The notes below the pieces were generated by a model. It was not told the origin of the DNA. It did not search any database and worked only from the letters and a program-made list of their open reading frames with translations. Below are positions 1-8,743 of a stretch of DNA of 64,000 nt, piece after piece. The DNA comes from Paucisalibacillus algeriensis. Its GTDB lineage: Bacteria; Bacillota; Bacilli; Bacillales; Amphibacillaceae. Where the stretch lies: contig NZ_CBYO010000007.1 in the NCBI RefSeq assembly GCF_000577245.1, positions 248,001 to 312,000 on the forward strand. The letters run 5' to 3'. Both the position numbers and the translations under genes were made by a program. Position 1 is the first letter of the stretch. The number at the start of each line of letters is the position of its first letter.

Positions 1-302
1 CTTTAGGTGTTGAGTTACATATTTATAGCAACTTGTGAACAACAGTACAAAGTAAGTTAGAATAAATAAACGACTAAATTTTTAAGATATTCTTTTTTAA
101 GGCAATATGTAATCAAGCAAATAGGATGTTTTATAAAGAGCCACATAAGCTCTCACCTCAGACTTACTGAATGCTTGGTTTGTAACATTTTATTATCGTA
201 AGGGCTGGATTATGATAAAAAAAGGATAGAAAGGTTGAGGGGACAAGTTGTTTTTTATTTTATTTTGAATTTTCCTTTATTTTTCCTTATAAAATCCCTC
301 CA
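1..302. other. AT-rich intergenic edge, no gene seen
   Basis: The left edge of the window, downstream of the aimP-like gene on the minus strand. It is AT-rich with no open frame backed by a ribosome binding site that I would call. In phage arbitrium loci the regulated transcript (aimX) lies downstream of aimP, so this stretch and the sequence beyond the edge are where such a target would be. I see no convincing operator palindrome here. Confidence 0.4.
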
Positions 303-361
303 AATAAAAATAGAACCAAAAACTCTATACAATATAGATGTATAGAACTTTTGGTTTCTAT
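303..361 (-). terminator. Intrinsic terminator after the aimP-like gene
   Basis: On the minus strand a long imperfect stem (arms 341-360 and 311-329, TAGAAACCAAAAG pairing with CTTTTTGGTTCTA-type sequence) is followed by a U-rich tract at 310-303. It lies about 30 nt after the stop codon of the small peptide gene, which supports that gene being the end of a transcript. Confidence 0.65.
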
Positions 362-391
362 ATGAATGGGTTCAACTATTTAATTTATATT

Positions 392-517
392 TCATGCGGT
401 TGAATCTAATTCCCCGTACTCGGGGTCTGCAAATAATGAGCTTGTAGGCTGAATTAATGTGAAAAGCAATGCAAAACCTAAAAGTGTTTTAACTAAGTTA
501 GTTTTGATTTCTTTCAT
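392..517 (-). CDS. AimP-like secreted signalling pro-peptide, 41 aa
   Basis: Too short for ordinary gene callers but well supported. ATG at 517 is preceded by the strong ribosome site GGAGGAGG about 6 nt away, and the gene starts 89 nt after the stop of the AimR-like receptor in the same direction, the aimR-aimP arrangement of arbitrium loci. The product has a Lys-containing N-terminus (MKEIKTNLVK), a hydrophobic stretch (residues 11-22) and a signal-peptidase-like site after SSLFA (residues 26-30), leaving an 11-residue tail DPEYGELDSTA. Known AimP/Phr precursors have this layout, and their active signal is the last 5-10 residues, so the mature peptide may be GELDSTA or similar (inference). 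The tail does not match the GxxRGA form of SPbeta-group phages. A terminator follows directly. Confidence 0.72.
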   Translation of the reverse strand: MKEIKTNLVKTLLGFALLFTLIQPTSSLFADPEYGELDSTA

Positions 518-606
518 GTTATTCCTCCTCCCTCATTTCTTCTTTAATGATACATTCAAGTTGAATCCCATCATTAACGATTCCACCGTATTCCCGAATT
601 CTCTCT

Positions 607-1677
607 CTATAATCCCAATTTTTTTATCGCATTCATCGGTAATCTGCTAAAAAAATAGTCACTTCTTTCCACGAACATTCTGCATGACTCCGATAAAAGA
701 GTTTTATCCTTCTTGGCAAGTCCCATGTAATACATCTTAAATGGGCTCTCTGTATATATATCCCCTAATAATTCAATCGCTTTTTCGTTATTTCCTTTTG
801 CGATTTCAAGATGAGCTTGTTCGCTAATATCATCTGTTACTACTCCATTTGTTCTACCAAAGTGGGCAGCAAAGAATGGAATTGATTTATTATTAATGGA
901 GTGTATGAATTTTTTAAGATTAAACTTTTCAGCAATTTTTAATGCTTCCTTTAAATGGTACATACCTTGATAATACGTATCAAAGGAATAAGTTAACGCT
1001 AGGTTCATATGTAAATTCACTTTTGTGGTTGGACTATTTGTTTGGTTTAGTGCTCTAAATGCATATTTTCTTGCCATGATTAACTCATTACGAGTCCAAT
1101 AATAAACGAATAATTTTTGATAAGTCCTTAAATTAAAGCTGGAAAGAATATAATTATCTTGAATCGATTCAAATAATTCCTGTTGCCTTTCCAAAAAGTT
1201 GCCAAATTGGTTAAAATCCATTTGGCTGAAGTATGTATCCACGATAACAAGTTCAATTAAACATTTTAGTTCTGGATCAGGAGGAATCATTTCTTGTAAA
1301 CGCGTTCGCATTTCCCCAACTGAATATTTCCTATCACGGCGGTCTAAGATAATTTGATAAACCTCCGCCCATAATTGGTTGGATGGGTTATTGGATAGTT
1401 GGTTTTTTGTGATCAAGATTCTAAGATCATCATAAAAACCATTCATATATAAGAATTCCATACCCTTTTTCCGAATCTCATTAGTAGATGATTGTAAGCA
1501 GAATTTACGTGTTAGATCAATTACTTCTTCCTCTTCATGATCTTGGGACAGTAATAAAATAATTTGTCCAATGGATAATTCAGCACTCTCTGAAATTGGC
1601 GTCAACGACTCTGGCATTATGCTTATATTTCCATAACTCATTTTTTGGGGACCATTCCTTTCAATATACATAGGCAT
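607..1677 (-). CDS. AimR-like (arbitrium family) peptide receptor
   Basis: A 356-residue all-helical, TPR-like protein. The stretch around residues 45-115 (RKFCLQSS..RKKGMEFLYMNGFYDDL) follows the pattern I recall for SPbeta/phi3T AimR, the lysis-lysogeny pheromone receptor of the RRNPP-type group, and the rest continues as helical repeats ending in SRLPMNAIKKLGL. Compared with that family (about 380-390 residues) it seems to start roughly 40 residues late, where the DNA-binding helix-turn-helix would lie. An in-frame stop lies two codons upstream, so no longer start exists. The start is uncertain: ATG 1677 lacks a ribosome site, while ATG 1641 has AAAGGA at a long distance. A possible sigma-A promoter is TTGCAT (1767-1772) and TAATAT (1745-1750). 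It is followed by the aimP-like gene. Family assignment is by remembered similarity. Confidence 0.75.
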   Translation of the reverse strand: MPMYIERNGPQKMSYGNISIMPESLTPISESAELSIGQIILLLSQDHEEEEVIDLTRKFCLQSSTNEIRKKGMEFLYMNGFYDDLRILITKNQLSNNPSNQLWAEVYQIILDRRDRKYSVGEMRTRLQEMIPPDPELKCLIELVIVDTYFSQMDFNQFGNFLERQQELFESIQDNYILSSFNLRTYQKLFVYYWTRNELIMARKYAFRALNQTNSPTTKVNLHMNLALTYSFDTYYQGMYHLKEALKIAEKFNLKKFIHSINNKSIPFFAAHFGRTNGVVTDDISEQAHLEIAKGNNEKAIELLGDIYTESPFKMYYMGLAKKDKTLLSESCRMFVERSDYFFSRLPMNAIKKLGL

Positions 1678-1910
1678 CTGTTAGATAATTTATATTAATG
1701 AAAGTTACTAGACTGTGAAAACTATTTTGTCTATTAAATGTGATATATTATATTCTAGTAAAATTAATGCAATTTAATAGTAACATATAAATTCCTAGTT
1801 AAAAGGTATAATCGTTCGACATATTTCTTATGGAAACATTGAATTTGTAGGATTTTTGACAGATTATGCAATTGTTAGCTAGTAGAAGTTTTTTGAAGAA
1901 AGAATTCTGC

Positions 1911-1951
1911 AAAAAAAAGAAATCCTAGCATGTTAATTTACTAGGATTTCT
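1911..1951 (-). terminator. Intrinsic terminator after spoIIQ
   Basis: Perfect 11-bp inverted repeat AGAAATCCTAG / CTAGGATTTCT with a 12-nt loop, followed on the minus strand by eight U residues, just after the spoIIQ stop. Confidence 0.9.
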
Positions 1952-1957
1952 AACTAA

Positions 1958-2842
1958 TTATTCTGCTGAATCCGTTGAATTTTCTTCCTGGTTTGGTTCA
2001 TCTGTAGATTCTTCTGTTGAATCTTCTTTTGATTCTTCTGTTTCAGTTTCGGACGTTTCGCCCTCGCCTGTCTCTTCAGAATTTGCATCGTTTGAATCTA
2101 CTTCTTCAGAGCTAATGCTAGAAGTATCCTCTTCAGATACATCTTCAGACTCTGTGCTTTCTAGCTTACTTACTGGTTGATTAAAGAATTCTTCTGGGTT
2201 AAATACTTTTGCATCTTTTCTGATTTCAAAATGTACATGGACGCCATTGTCTTGGCCGAAGATATTTTCTCCAGCTGTACCAATAACATCACCCTGTTTT
2301 ACTTCATCCTGTGGCTGTACACCAACTTCTCCTAGACTAGCATAATAGGTTGTTACCCCATTATCATGTGATAGAACGACAACATTTCCTAATAATGGAT
2401 CTTCTTTGACCTCCGAAACTGTTCCGCTTAGTGCTGCTAGTACATCAAATGCTTCACCGTTTGGATAGACGATGTCAACTCCTGTACTTTGGTAATAGCG
2501 GTTGTTATGAAGAATCAGTGCACTTTCGCGATCTTCTTGAGATGCATCGTAATCAAAGAACTTCGTTACGATTTCAGCTTGTTCCTGGTCTGCCACAGGC
2601 ATCTTGATTACTTCCTGTGAATCCATTACAGGCGCTGCATCCTCATCATGCGGATTTGGTGTATAATTATCACCTAACTCTTGGTCATCCCCAGCTTCTG
2701 GTAATTGATTATCAATATTTTGATACCAAACTACTACTGCTAATAATAAAGCAGCAATCGTTAAGTACACCGCAGGGAAAAACCATTTCTTACGGAAAAT
2801 TGATTGGCCACCTTTTTTTGGCGTTTTGTTTTCCTCTTTCAT
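1958..2842 (-). CDS. spoIIQ: Stage II sporulation protein Q (SpoIIQ)
   Basis: Forespore membrane protein that pairs with mother-cell SpoIIIAH to form the zipper/channel of engulfment. A single membrane segment lies at residues 20-40 and a LytM/M23 domain at about 115-215. The HVHFEIRK motif (His202, His204) is kept, but the first zinc-ligand motif reads STGVD (119-123) with Ser where active LytM enzymes have His, the same degeneracy as in B. subtilis SpoIIQ, so it is probably not an active peptidase. Residues 225-294 are an acidic Ser/Thr/Glu tail. Start ATG 2842 has GGTGAGGTGA upstream. A sigma-F-type promoter candidate lies at 2864-2892. It is the neighbour of spoIID, as in B. subtilis. Confidence 0.95.
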   Translation of the reverse strand: MKEENKTPKKGGQSIFRKKWFFPAVYLTIAALLLAVVVWYQNIDNQLPEAGDDQELGDNYTPNPHDEDAAPVMDSQEVIKMPVADQEQAEIVTKFFDYDASQEDRESALILHNNRYYQSTGVDIVYPNGEAFDVLAALSGTVSEVKEDPLLGNVVVLSHDNGVTTYYASLGEVGVQPQDEVKQGDVIGTAGENIFGQDNGVHVHFEIRKDAKVFNPEEFFNQPVSKLESTESEDVSEEDTSSISSEEVDSNDANSEETGEGETSETETEESKEDSTEESTDEPNQEENSTDSAE

Positions 2843-2863
2843 TTATTCATCACCTCACCAACC

Positions 2864-2892
2864 ATTCTGAACAGAAAATGAAAAATCTATAC
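2864..2892 (-). promoter_or_regulatory. Candidate sigma-F promoter of spoIIQ
   Basis: Minus strand reads GTATA (2888-2892), 15-nt spacer, GTTCAGAAT (2864-2872). The known sigma-F form is about GYATA and GGNNANANT, so eight of nine -10 positions fit. spoIIQ is a sigma-F gene in B. subtilis. Confidence 0.5.
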
Positions 2893-3054
2893 ATTTTCTA
2901 AAACTTTTTTTATATTTTTATGCATTTTTTAACTGGTTTTGGGGATATTAAAGGTTTTAAGTGGGAGTTGGGATGATATTTGGTAGTATGGTTGGCGGGG
3001 TTTGGTAGAATGGTTGGGTGGTGAGAAGCTGGAATTTGAGTGTGGTAGGATTGG

Positions 3055-3127
3055 GGATGTGACCAAAACGAGCAACCATACTCCCTATCCCAGAAAACTT
3101 GTGACCCATTAAACAGGGCCTCCCACC
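3055..3127. repeat. 21-bp period repeat array A (spoIID-spoIIQ gap)
   Basis: Four cores spaced exactly 21 bp: ggatgtgacc (3055), ccatactccc (3076), acttgtgacc (3097), gcctcccacc (3118). The GT-rich stretch 2940-3054 to the left may hold further decayed units. The array lies directly downstream of the spoIID terminator. The rest of the 348-bp gap holds the spoIIQ promoter region and no gene. Confidence 0.6.
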
Positions 3128-3140
3128 CCCAATAGTTTAA

Positions 3141-3179
3141 CAAAATACAATAACCCCCAGAGCCTAAGCTCCAGGGGCT
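3141..3179 (-). terminator. Probable terminator after spoIID
   Basis: A 12-bp stem with G-U pairs (AGCCCCTGGAGC with GCTCTGGGGGTT), loop TTAG, followed on the minus strand by ATTGTATTTTG. It lies about 12 nt after the spoIID stop. Confidence 0.7.
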
Positions 3180-3190
3180 AACTAACTTAT

Positions 3191-4348
3191 TTACTGCATG
3201 ACCAATGCTGGCACTGCTTCATCCATTTTACTAATTTCTACATCTTTATAATAATACTTCACGATGTCTTGGTATGTTTTTCCTTCTTTGGCCATTCCGT
3301 TAGCACCGTATTGGCTCATGCCTACGCCGTGTCCGTTTCCTTTTGTGGTGAAGATGAGGTAATTGTCTTTTTGTTTAATGGTAAAGTCATTGGAGCGTAA
3401 TTTGAGTTTTTCTCGTACTTCCCGACCGGTGAACTTGTTACCTTCGAGGTTTAACTCACCAATGCGTTTACTATCCGTTCTAGTTGCTTCGATTACAAGT
3501 TGCTTGTTGTTTGGAAGATCTATTCCTAATGCTGTCTCCACCTGTTCAAATGTAAATGTTTCTTGATCTAAGTAATATGGGGAGGCCTCATCCCATGGGC
3601 TAGGCACACTTCGCAAATATGGAATCTCATTAATATAGTAATCTTCGGAGTTCTCGGTAAACCCATTGCTCGTTGAGAAGAATTGCGGGTCGATGGGTTT
3701 GTCATTATGTGTAATAATTTGACCTTTGGTTGCGAGAACCGCTTCTGAGATTTTTTTCATATTTTGACTGTAATTAGTACCCCATTTTGCTCGAAGTTCA
3801 GCATCATTTTTATAAACTTGATCTTGAATTGTATCTGTCACATCTGCTGTATCTTCTTCTGTTTGGTATAACATTTTATTGACGACATAAGTTCTTGCAG
3901 CAAGTGCTTGGGCTTTTAGTGCCTCTAGTTCAAATTCAACTGGCATTTCCTCAGCAACCACACCCGTTATATAAGCCTCCAGTGGTACGTTTTCAATTTG
4001 GTCTGTTTGTGTGCGCATGACTGCTACTTCTACAGCTGAATCCTCTATTAATCCCGTTGTCTCCACACTGTTGGTTTCACTTTTCTGTTGATCAATGGAT
4101 TGTGATTGCACCTCACTATTCGAAATAAATGGAATGACGATTAATGTCGGAACGGCAAGAATGATAAATACCAGGCTAAACATGAATGCTGCTGGTCCTT
4201 TCCATTTAATGCCCCTTGTACTCATCGGTGCTCTCGGTCTTTTATTCGTTATGGTCGCTAATCGTTTTTGTAGAATCTGTTGCTTCGATACAGATTTTTT
4301 CTTTTTTAATTTTTGGATTTGTTTGATGGTGTGTTTATTGGTTTTCAA
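3191..4348 (-). CDS. spoIID: Stage II sporulation protein D (SpoIID), N-terminally extended
   Basis: Lytic transglycosylase of the engulfment DMP complex (SpoIID-SpoIIM-SpoIIP) in the mother-cell membrane. The family's catalytic acid lies in the VVAEEMP motif (about residue 136), with the conserved ALKAQALAARTYV helix after it and the GNGHGVGMSQYGA motif near the C-terminus. One membrane segment is at about 55-76. Unlike B. subtilis SpoIID, whose membrane anchor is at the N-terminus, about 50 Lys/Arg-rich residues come first. The start looks like TTG at 4348 (6 nt after AGGAGG); an in-frame GTG at 4354 abuts the ribosome site. It is normally sigma-E controlled, but I could not find a clear sigma-E site. 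Confidence 0.95.
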   Translation of the reverse strand: MKTNKHTIKQIQKLKKKKSVSKQQILQKRLATITNKRPRAPMSTRGIKWKGPAAFMFSLVFIILAVPTLIVIPFISNSEVQSQSIDQQKSETNSVETTGLIEDSAVEVAVMRTQTDQIENVPLEAYITGVVAEEMPVEFELEALKAQALAARTYVVNKMLYQTEEDTADVTDTIQDQVYKNDAELRAKWGTNYSQNMKKISEAVLATKGQIITHNDKPIDPQFFSTSNGFTENSEDYYINEIPYLRSVPSPWDEASPYYLDQETFTFEQVETALGIDLPNNKQLVIEATRTDSKRIGELNLEGNKFTGREVREKLKLRSNDFTIKQKDNYLIFTTKGNGHGVGMSQYGANGMAKEGKTYQDIVKYYYKDVEISKMDEAVPALVMQ

Positions 4349-4542
4349 AGGCACCCTCCTCCTGAGACTTTTTCATTTCTAGCATTCCTACTATTAAACT
4401 TATACAGTTAGGGAAAATAATAGAACTAGAATTTTAATAAACTAGTGGAGGGGATTTAATAGGACAGGCTTAAAAGTATTTATAATGAAGATAATAAAAT
4501 GATGTAGGATAAAATTAAATACCAATTCTATATTTACAAACC

Positions 4543-4582
4543 AAAAATAAAAGGTTGCCTCACCGCAGTGTAAGACAACCTC
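4543..4582 (-). terminator. Intrinsic terminator after ykfD
   Basis: Stem AGGTTGTCTTAC / GTGAGGCAACCT with a short loop, then a U-rich tract (TTTTATTTTT) on the minus strand, immediately after the ykfD stop. It closes the ykfABCD unit. Confidence 0.85.
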
Positions 4583-4591
4583 ATCCTATAA

Positions 4592-5602
4592 CTACCTAAT
4601 ATTCACAACCGGCTCCTTCGCCTTATCCTTCTTCACATTCTCATTGTACAAATGGCATGCGACAAAATGATTATCTTCCACTTCCTGCCATTCTGGTTTT
4701 TCCTTACCACAGATTTCCATGGCGAATGGGCAGCGGGTACGGAATACACAGCCACTTGGTGGGTTGATTGGACTTGGGAGTTCTCCTTGTAAAATAATTC
4801 TTTCCCTGGACTCCTCGATATCCGGGTCTGGAATTGGGATGGCGGATAGCAATGCTTTTGTATATGGGTGAAGTGGATTTTCATAGAGACTCTCACTCAC
4901 GGTTAACTCCACCATGTTTCCTAAATACATAACGCCGATCCGATCGGAAATTTGCTTCACCATAGACAAGTCATGGGCAATAAACAAAAATGTCAGACCT
5001 TTTTCCTCTTGTAGTTGTTTTAATAGATTCACCACTTGTGCTTGAACAGACACGTCTAGGGCTGAGATTGGTTCATCGGCAATGATAAAATCTGGATTTA
5101 AGGCTAGTGCACGAGCTATCCCAATCCGCTGGCGCTGTCCACCACTAAATTCATGTGGATAACGGTTTGCATGGTCTCTATTTAACCCAACCTCTTCCAA
5201 AAGTTGGTAGACTCGCTCATTTTGTTCTTTTTTGCTTTTATAAAGTTTGTGAACTTCCATCGGCTCCGAGATGACCTCACGTACGGTCGAGCGGGGGTTA
5301 AGGGAAGCGTATGGGTCTTGGAAAATCATTTGCATCTTTTGGCGTAGTTTAAAGAGTTCTTTTTCACTTAAGTTGTGGACATTTTCGCTGTTAAATAAAA
5401 CATCCCCTTCTGTTTTGTTGTAAAGTCCGATGATGGTTCGACCAATTGTTGACTTTCCACAGCCGGATTCCCCTACGAGCCCAAATGTTTCTCCCTTATT
5501 AACATGAAATGTTACGTCGTTAACGGCTTTTAAGACTCGATTTTTTCCTAGGTTAAAATGTTTCTTTAGATTTTTGATTTCTAATATTTTTTCTTCTGCC
5601 AT
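4592..5602 (-). CDS. ykfD: Oligo/dipeptide ABC transporter ATPase (YkfD/OppF type)
   Basis: Cytoplasmic ATPase of a peptide ABC importer. Walker A GESGCGKS (44-51), signature FSGGQRQR and Walker [10 protein letters not shown] are all present, and the C-terminal third carries the oligopeptide-transporter extension with the Cys pattern CVFRTRCPF...C...C typical of OppD/OppF. It is the last gene of the ykfA-B-C-D set. With DppD from the neighbouring operon it would make the ATPase pair (DppD plus YkfD as a DppF equivalent) for murein-peptide uptake. It is separated by 2 nt from ykfC and followed by a terminator. Confidence 0.9.
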   Translation of the reverse strand: MAEEKILEIKNLKKHFNLGKNRVLKAVNDVTFHVNKGETFGLVGESGCGKSTIGRTIIGLYNKTEGDVLFNSENVHNLSEKELFKLRQKMQMIFQDPYASLNPRSTVREVISEPMEVHKLYKSKKEQNERVYQLLEEVGLNRDHANRYPHEFSGGQRQRIGIARALALNPDFIIADEPISALDVSVQAQVVNLLKQLQEEKGLTFLFIAHDLSMVKQISDRIGVMYLGNMVELTVSESLYENPLHPYTKALLSAIPIPDPDIEESRERIILQGELPSPINPPSGCVFRTRCPFAMEICGKEKPEWQEVEDNHFVACHLYNENVKKDKAKEPVVNIR

Positions 5603-5604
5603 GG

Positions 5605-6552
5605 CTATTCAGGCTCCCTTCCCCAGTATCGTCTTGCAATACAAAGCTCCCGCTCATATTTCGTATCTGCCAAACAAACAATCTCAATTCCTCGACCTGT
5701 CATCGGGGAATGTAGCATCTTTCCATCTCCATAATAAAACCCAACATGATGGATTCTTCCTTTTCCTTCTTCATATGCGAAAAATAGTAAGTCCCCTGGC
5801 TTTAGTTGATCAATTGGAATCTCTTTACCGTGCATTGCTTGGTCAGATGCATCCCTACTAATCTGGAAACCATTTGCTTTATGCATGGCATAGGCAAAGC
5901 CAGAGCAATCATAGCCAAAAGAACTCATTCCACCCCACAGATAATCAAGACCGATGTATGGTTCTCCCGCTTTAATAATGCTTAATCCATCGCCAAGTTT
6001 GCCACCTTTATCAGTAGGAAAAATTGCAATATGCTCTCTTGGCAAATAGCCCTTTCCATGAGGTGTGTGGACAGCTACACGGGATTCTTCTTTTTTCGCT
6101 ACCGGTAAACAAGTCATATAACTCAGCTTTATGATTTTATCCCCTGATTCATCTTCTAACCAGACATGCTTTTCCGTAACCGCAGCTGTTTCTGGTCGAA
6201 GCCATTCATCCCGCTTCACTTCTTTTAATTGATAAAGTGGAACCCATCCAGGATAGCCATTTTCATCCTTTTTGGATGGCTGGCTAGGAATAATAATTCT
6301 TGCCCAGTCTCCTTTTACTTCTGTCACGAGAATCGCTTCCCCATATAACACTTGTGTTTGTACCCGGTTATCATTACATAAAGCTACTTTTTCTTCAGTT
6401 GATAGATCGGTTAGCCATTTTTCAATGTCTGTTGGGTTCCCTGTTGCCAATGAATCTATCTCCCTCGGGGACTCGGGATTTGTCCAAACGGTTCCAACTT
6501 GAACCGCTGCTACATGAAATGTTTCTGGTAATAGAAATGATTGTTTGAACAT
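5605..6552 (-). CDS. ykfC: Gamma-D-glutamyl-L-diamino acid endopeptidase, NlpC/P60 (YkfC)
   Basis: Cleaves the gamma-D-Glu to diamino-acid bond of murein peptides carrying a free N-terminal L-Ala. Bacterial SH3-like domains occupy about residues 60-180, and the NlpC/P60 domain follows with catalytic Cys216 in YDCSGFA, His in [12 protein letters not shown] (near 268-269) and a further conserved His281. There is no signal peptide, as in B. subtilis YkfC, so it should act in the cytoplasm on imported peptides. It lies between the epimerase and the transporter ATPase, giving a complete import, cleave, epimerise route. Confidence 0.92.
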   Translation of the reverse strand: MFKQSFLLPETFHVAAVQVGTVWTNPESPREIDSLATGNPTDIEKWLTDLSTEEKVALCNDNRVQTQVLYGEAILVTEVKGDWARIIIPSQPSKKDENGYPGWVPLYQLKEVKRDEWLRPETAAVTEKHVWLEDESGDKIIKLSYMTCLPVAKKEESRVAVHTPHGKGYLPREHIAIFPTDKGGKLGDGLSIIKAGEPYIGLDYLWGGMSSFGYDCSGFAYAMHKANGFQISRDASDQAMHGKEIPIDQLKPGDLLFFAYEEGKGRIHHVGFYYGDGKMLHSPMTGRGIEIVCLADTKYERELCIARRYWGREPE

Positions 6553-6578
6553 AGTATTGCTCCTTTCTCGATGAACTT

Positions 6579-7670
6579 TTAGAGGATATATTCTTGATGA
6601 AGCCCTTCGATTCCTAATCCTTTTCCGCTTCCAAAAGTAATTAAACTTTCCTTATATGTAATTCCACCTTTAATCAAATCTCCCGCAAGCATTAGTGGGG
6701 CATCAAAGTCAAAGTATTTTATATTTGGTTGGCTTGCCGCAAAGTGTGCTGCAGCTGTTATCCCAATCTTAGATTCAATCATACTACCAACCATGCATGA
6801 AATGCCGTAAACATTTGCTAGTTTGGCAATATTAAGTGCTTCATGGATTCCGCCCGCTTTCATTAGTTTGATATTAATCAAATCTGCAGCTCCCAGCTCT
6901 AGAACTGCCCTTGCATCCTTTGCGGAAAAGACACTTTCATCTGCCATGATTGGAATCTGCGAATGTTCAGTCACGTATTTGAGACCCTTTAAATCATATG
7001 CTTTAACCGGTTGTTCGATAAATTCAATTTGCAACCCAAGGTCTTCCATCTTTTGGATGGAACGGACAGCTACTTTTGGCTCCCATCCTTGGTTTGCATC
7101 AAGGCGAATGGTAACATCGGGCCCAATTCGATCACGGATTGCTTGGATTCTCTCGATATCCATGTTGATCTCATCTTTCCCAACCTTTACTTTTAAAACA
7201 GAAAACCCATCCTTTACATAGCCCTCTGCATCATCCGCCATTTCTTCTGGACTGTTTACACTTACCGTGTAATCCGTTTCGATTCTTTCTTGATACCCAC
7301 CTAAAAACTGGGTCAGGCTCATGTTAGCCTGTTGGGCGATACAATCGTATAGTGCCATGTCAATTGCAGCTTTGGCGCTGGTGTTCCCTACTATTAGGCT
7401 ATTGATTTTTTTAAAAAGGGCCTCTCGGTCTAGAATAGACAGTCCAGTTAAAGCTGGTTTGAAAACATCATTTATTGCATAGTGAATGCTTGCTAATGTA
7501 TCTCCTGTAATCACATGTGTTGGTGGAGCCTCTCCCCACCCAACAATGCCATTGTCACAAGTCACTCTGACTACAATGGTTTCCGCAACTCTCACGGTTC
7601 GGAGTGCTGTTTTGAATGGTTTTTTCAATGGTACTGCTGCTTTATAGGTATCGATTTGCTGTATTTTCAT
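6579..7670 (-). CDS. ykfB: L-Ala-D/L-Glu dipeptide epimerase (YkfB)
   Basis: Enolase-superfamily enzyme converting L-Ala-D-Glu to L-Ala-L-Glu so that ordinary peptidases can finish murein-peptide breakdown. The muconate-lactonizing-type active site is complete: base pair KVK (Lys160, Lys162), metal ligands Asp191 (RLDANQG), Glu219 (FIEQP) and Asp244 (ADES), and second base Lys268 (NIKLMKAGG). The ATG overlaps the ykfA stop in an ATGA junction (7667-7670), so the two are translationally coupled. Confidence 0.94.
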   Translation of the reverse strand: MKIQQIDTYKAAVPLKKPFKTALRTVRVAETIVVRVTCDNGIVGWGEAPPTHVITGDTLASIHYAINDVFKPALTGLSILDREALFKKINSLIVGNTSAKAAIDMALYDCIAQQANMSLTQFLGGYQERIETDYTVSVNSPEEMADDAEGYVKDGFSVLKVKVGKDEINMDIERIQAIRDRIGPDVTIRLDANQGWEPKVAVRSIQKMEDLGLQIEFIEQPVKAYDLKGLKYVTEHSQIPIMADESVFSAKDARAVLELGAADLINIKLMKAGGIHEALNIAKLANVYGISCMVGSMIESKIGITAAAHFAASQPNIKYFDFDAPLMLAGDLIKGGITYKESLITFGSGKGLGIEGLHQEYIL

Positions 7671-8590
7671 GTATTTGTCACTCCAGGCATGATGGTTAAT
7701 GTTTTATCGGTTGTATTTAGTATTGCGCTGACCCCCAGTGGGACAGCAAAATGTGGGAAGCAATGGCCAATTTTAAAGCCAGTCATTACTGGACAGGATA
7801 GGTCAGCTAAAAAATGGTGGAAAACTTCTTCTAAGGTTAAGGATGGTTTACTTTTCGGCTCCGCATTCGCAAAATCACCCACTACAATTCCCGCTGCTTG
7901 CTCCAGTTTTCCTGCTAGCTTCAATTGGTTCAACATGGAGTCAATCCGATATGGTTGTTCATCGATGTCCTCTAGGAGTAAGATTTTTCCTCTTGTGTCG
8001 ATTTCATATTCTGTTCCTAGAGTACTTGTAAGTAATGCTAGATTGCCACCAACTAAATCTCCCGTACCTTCCCCTTCCACTAAAACATTCAGTTGTGAGA
8101 TGCTTTCGTTATATTGTAGTGGTGTTGGTTCGAATAATTGCAAAAAGGATGTTGCCGATATGTCATCAAAATTAGGATCTGCTACATCAGAGGCTAGCAT
8201 TGGCCCATGGAAGGTAATGAGACCAGTTCTTTGCTGGATAGCTGTATGTAAATAGGTAATGTCGCTATAGCCCCAGATGATTTTGGGATGCTTAGCGATG
8301 ACATCATAATCAATAGAATCAACGAATCGTCCGGTTCCATAGCCACCACGTGCGAAAATAATGGCTTTCACTTCGTCATCTGTGATCATGTCGTAAAAAT
8401 CAGATAAGCGTTCTTCATCTGTTCCGGCTAAATAGCCATGTACTTTTTCTATGTTTTTCCCTAGTTTCACTTGGAGGCCGAGTTTAGTGAAAAAGGGAAT
8501 GGCTTTTTCGAGGTGTTTCATATTTGGAGGGCTTGCAGGGGCAATTACACCAATAGTATCACCTTTTTTTAGGGCTTTTGGTTGTAGCAT
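7667..8590 (-). CDS. ykfA: Murein tetrapeptide LD-carboxypeptidase (YkfA/LdcA, S66)
   Basis: Serine peptidase family S66, removing the terminal D-Ala from murein tetrapeptides to give tripeptides (the family also includes MccF-type enzymes). The nucleophile is Ser109 in the GYSD elbow, with Glu207 (LLLEDIDE) and His276 (IGHCFPH) completing the triad; the ARGGYGTGR segment (80-88) precedes the nucleophile as in the family. It is cytoplasmic, with no signal sequence. It is the first gene of ykfABCD here, preceded by AAAGAAGG and by a 400-bp region with hairpin repeats, so it probably has its own promoter. Confidence 0.92.
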   Translation of the reverse strand: MLQPKALKKGDTIGVIAPASPPNMKHLEKAIPFFTKLGLQVKLGKNIEKVHGYLAGTDEERLSDFYDMITDDEVKAIIFARGGYGTGRFVDSIDYDVIAKHPKIIWGYSDITYLHTAIQQRTGLITFHGPMLASDVADPNFDDISATSFLQLFEPTPLQYNESISQLNVLVEGEGTGDLVGGNLALLTSTLGTEYEIDTRGKILLLEDIDEQPYRIDSMLNQLKLAGKLEQAAGIVVGDFANAEPKSKPSLTLEEVFHHFLADLSCPVMTGFKIGHCFPHFAVPLGVSAILNTTDKTLTIMPGVTNT

Positions 8591-8743
8591 ATGTATACCT
8601 TCTTTCTGTTTTATGTCATCGAATTAACTAGTAAGGGGAGTTTGCTCTTCAGTAACGCTTATCACAAACATTCTCAATTTTAACTCAAGCTAAAATGCAT
8701 ATGACATCAGTGCTCATGAACATTTAGAAGAGAAAAGTATTTT

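Noticed and set aside
459-650. 63-codon plus-strand frame opposite the aimP-like gene
   Set aside because: No ribosome site, starts inside the opposite-strand peptide gene and its signal-like N-terminus is only the antisense of that gene.
1-1677. Prophage around the AimR-like gene
   Set aside because: No integrase, repressor or structural gene in view; the adjacent genes are conserved chromosomal sporulation genes. The sequence left of the window could still change this.
2910-3143. 77-codon minus-strand frame between spoIIQ and spoIID
   Set aside because: Pro/His/Asn-rich translation of the GT-rich repeat array, with no ribosome site.
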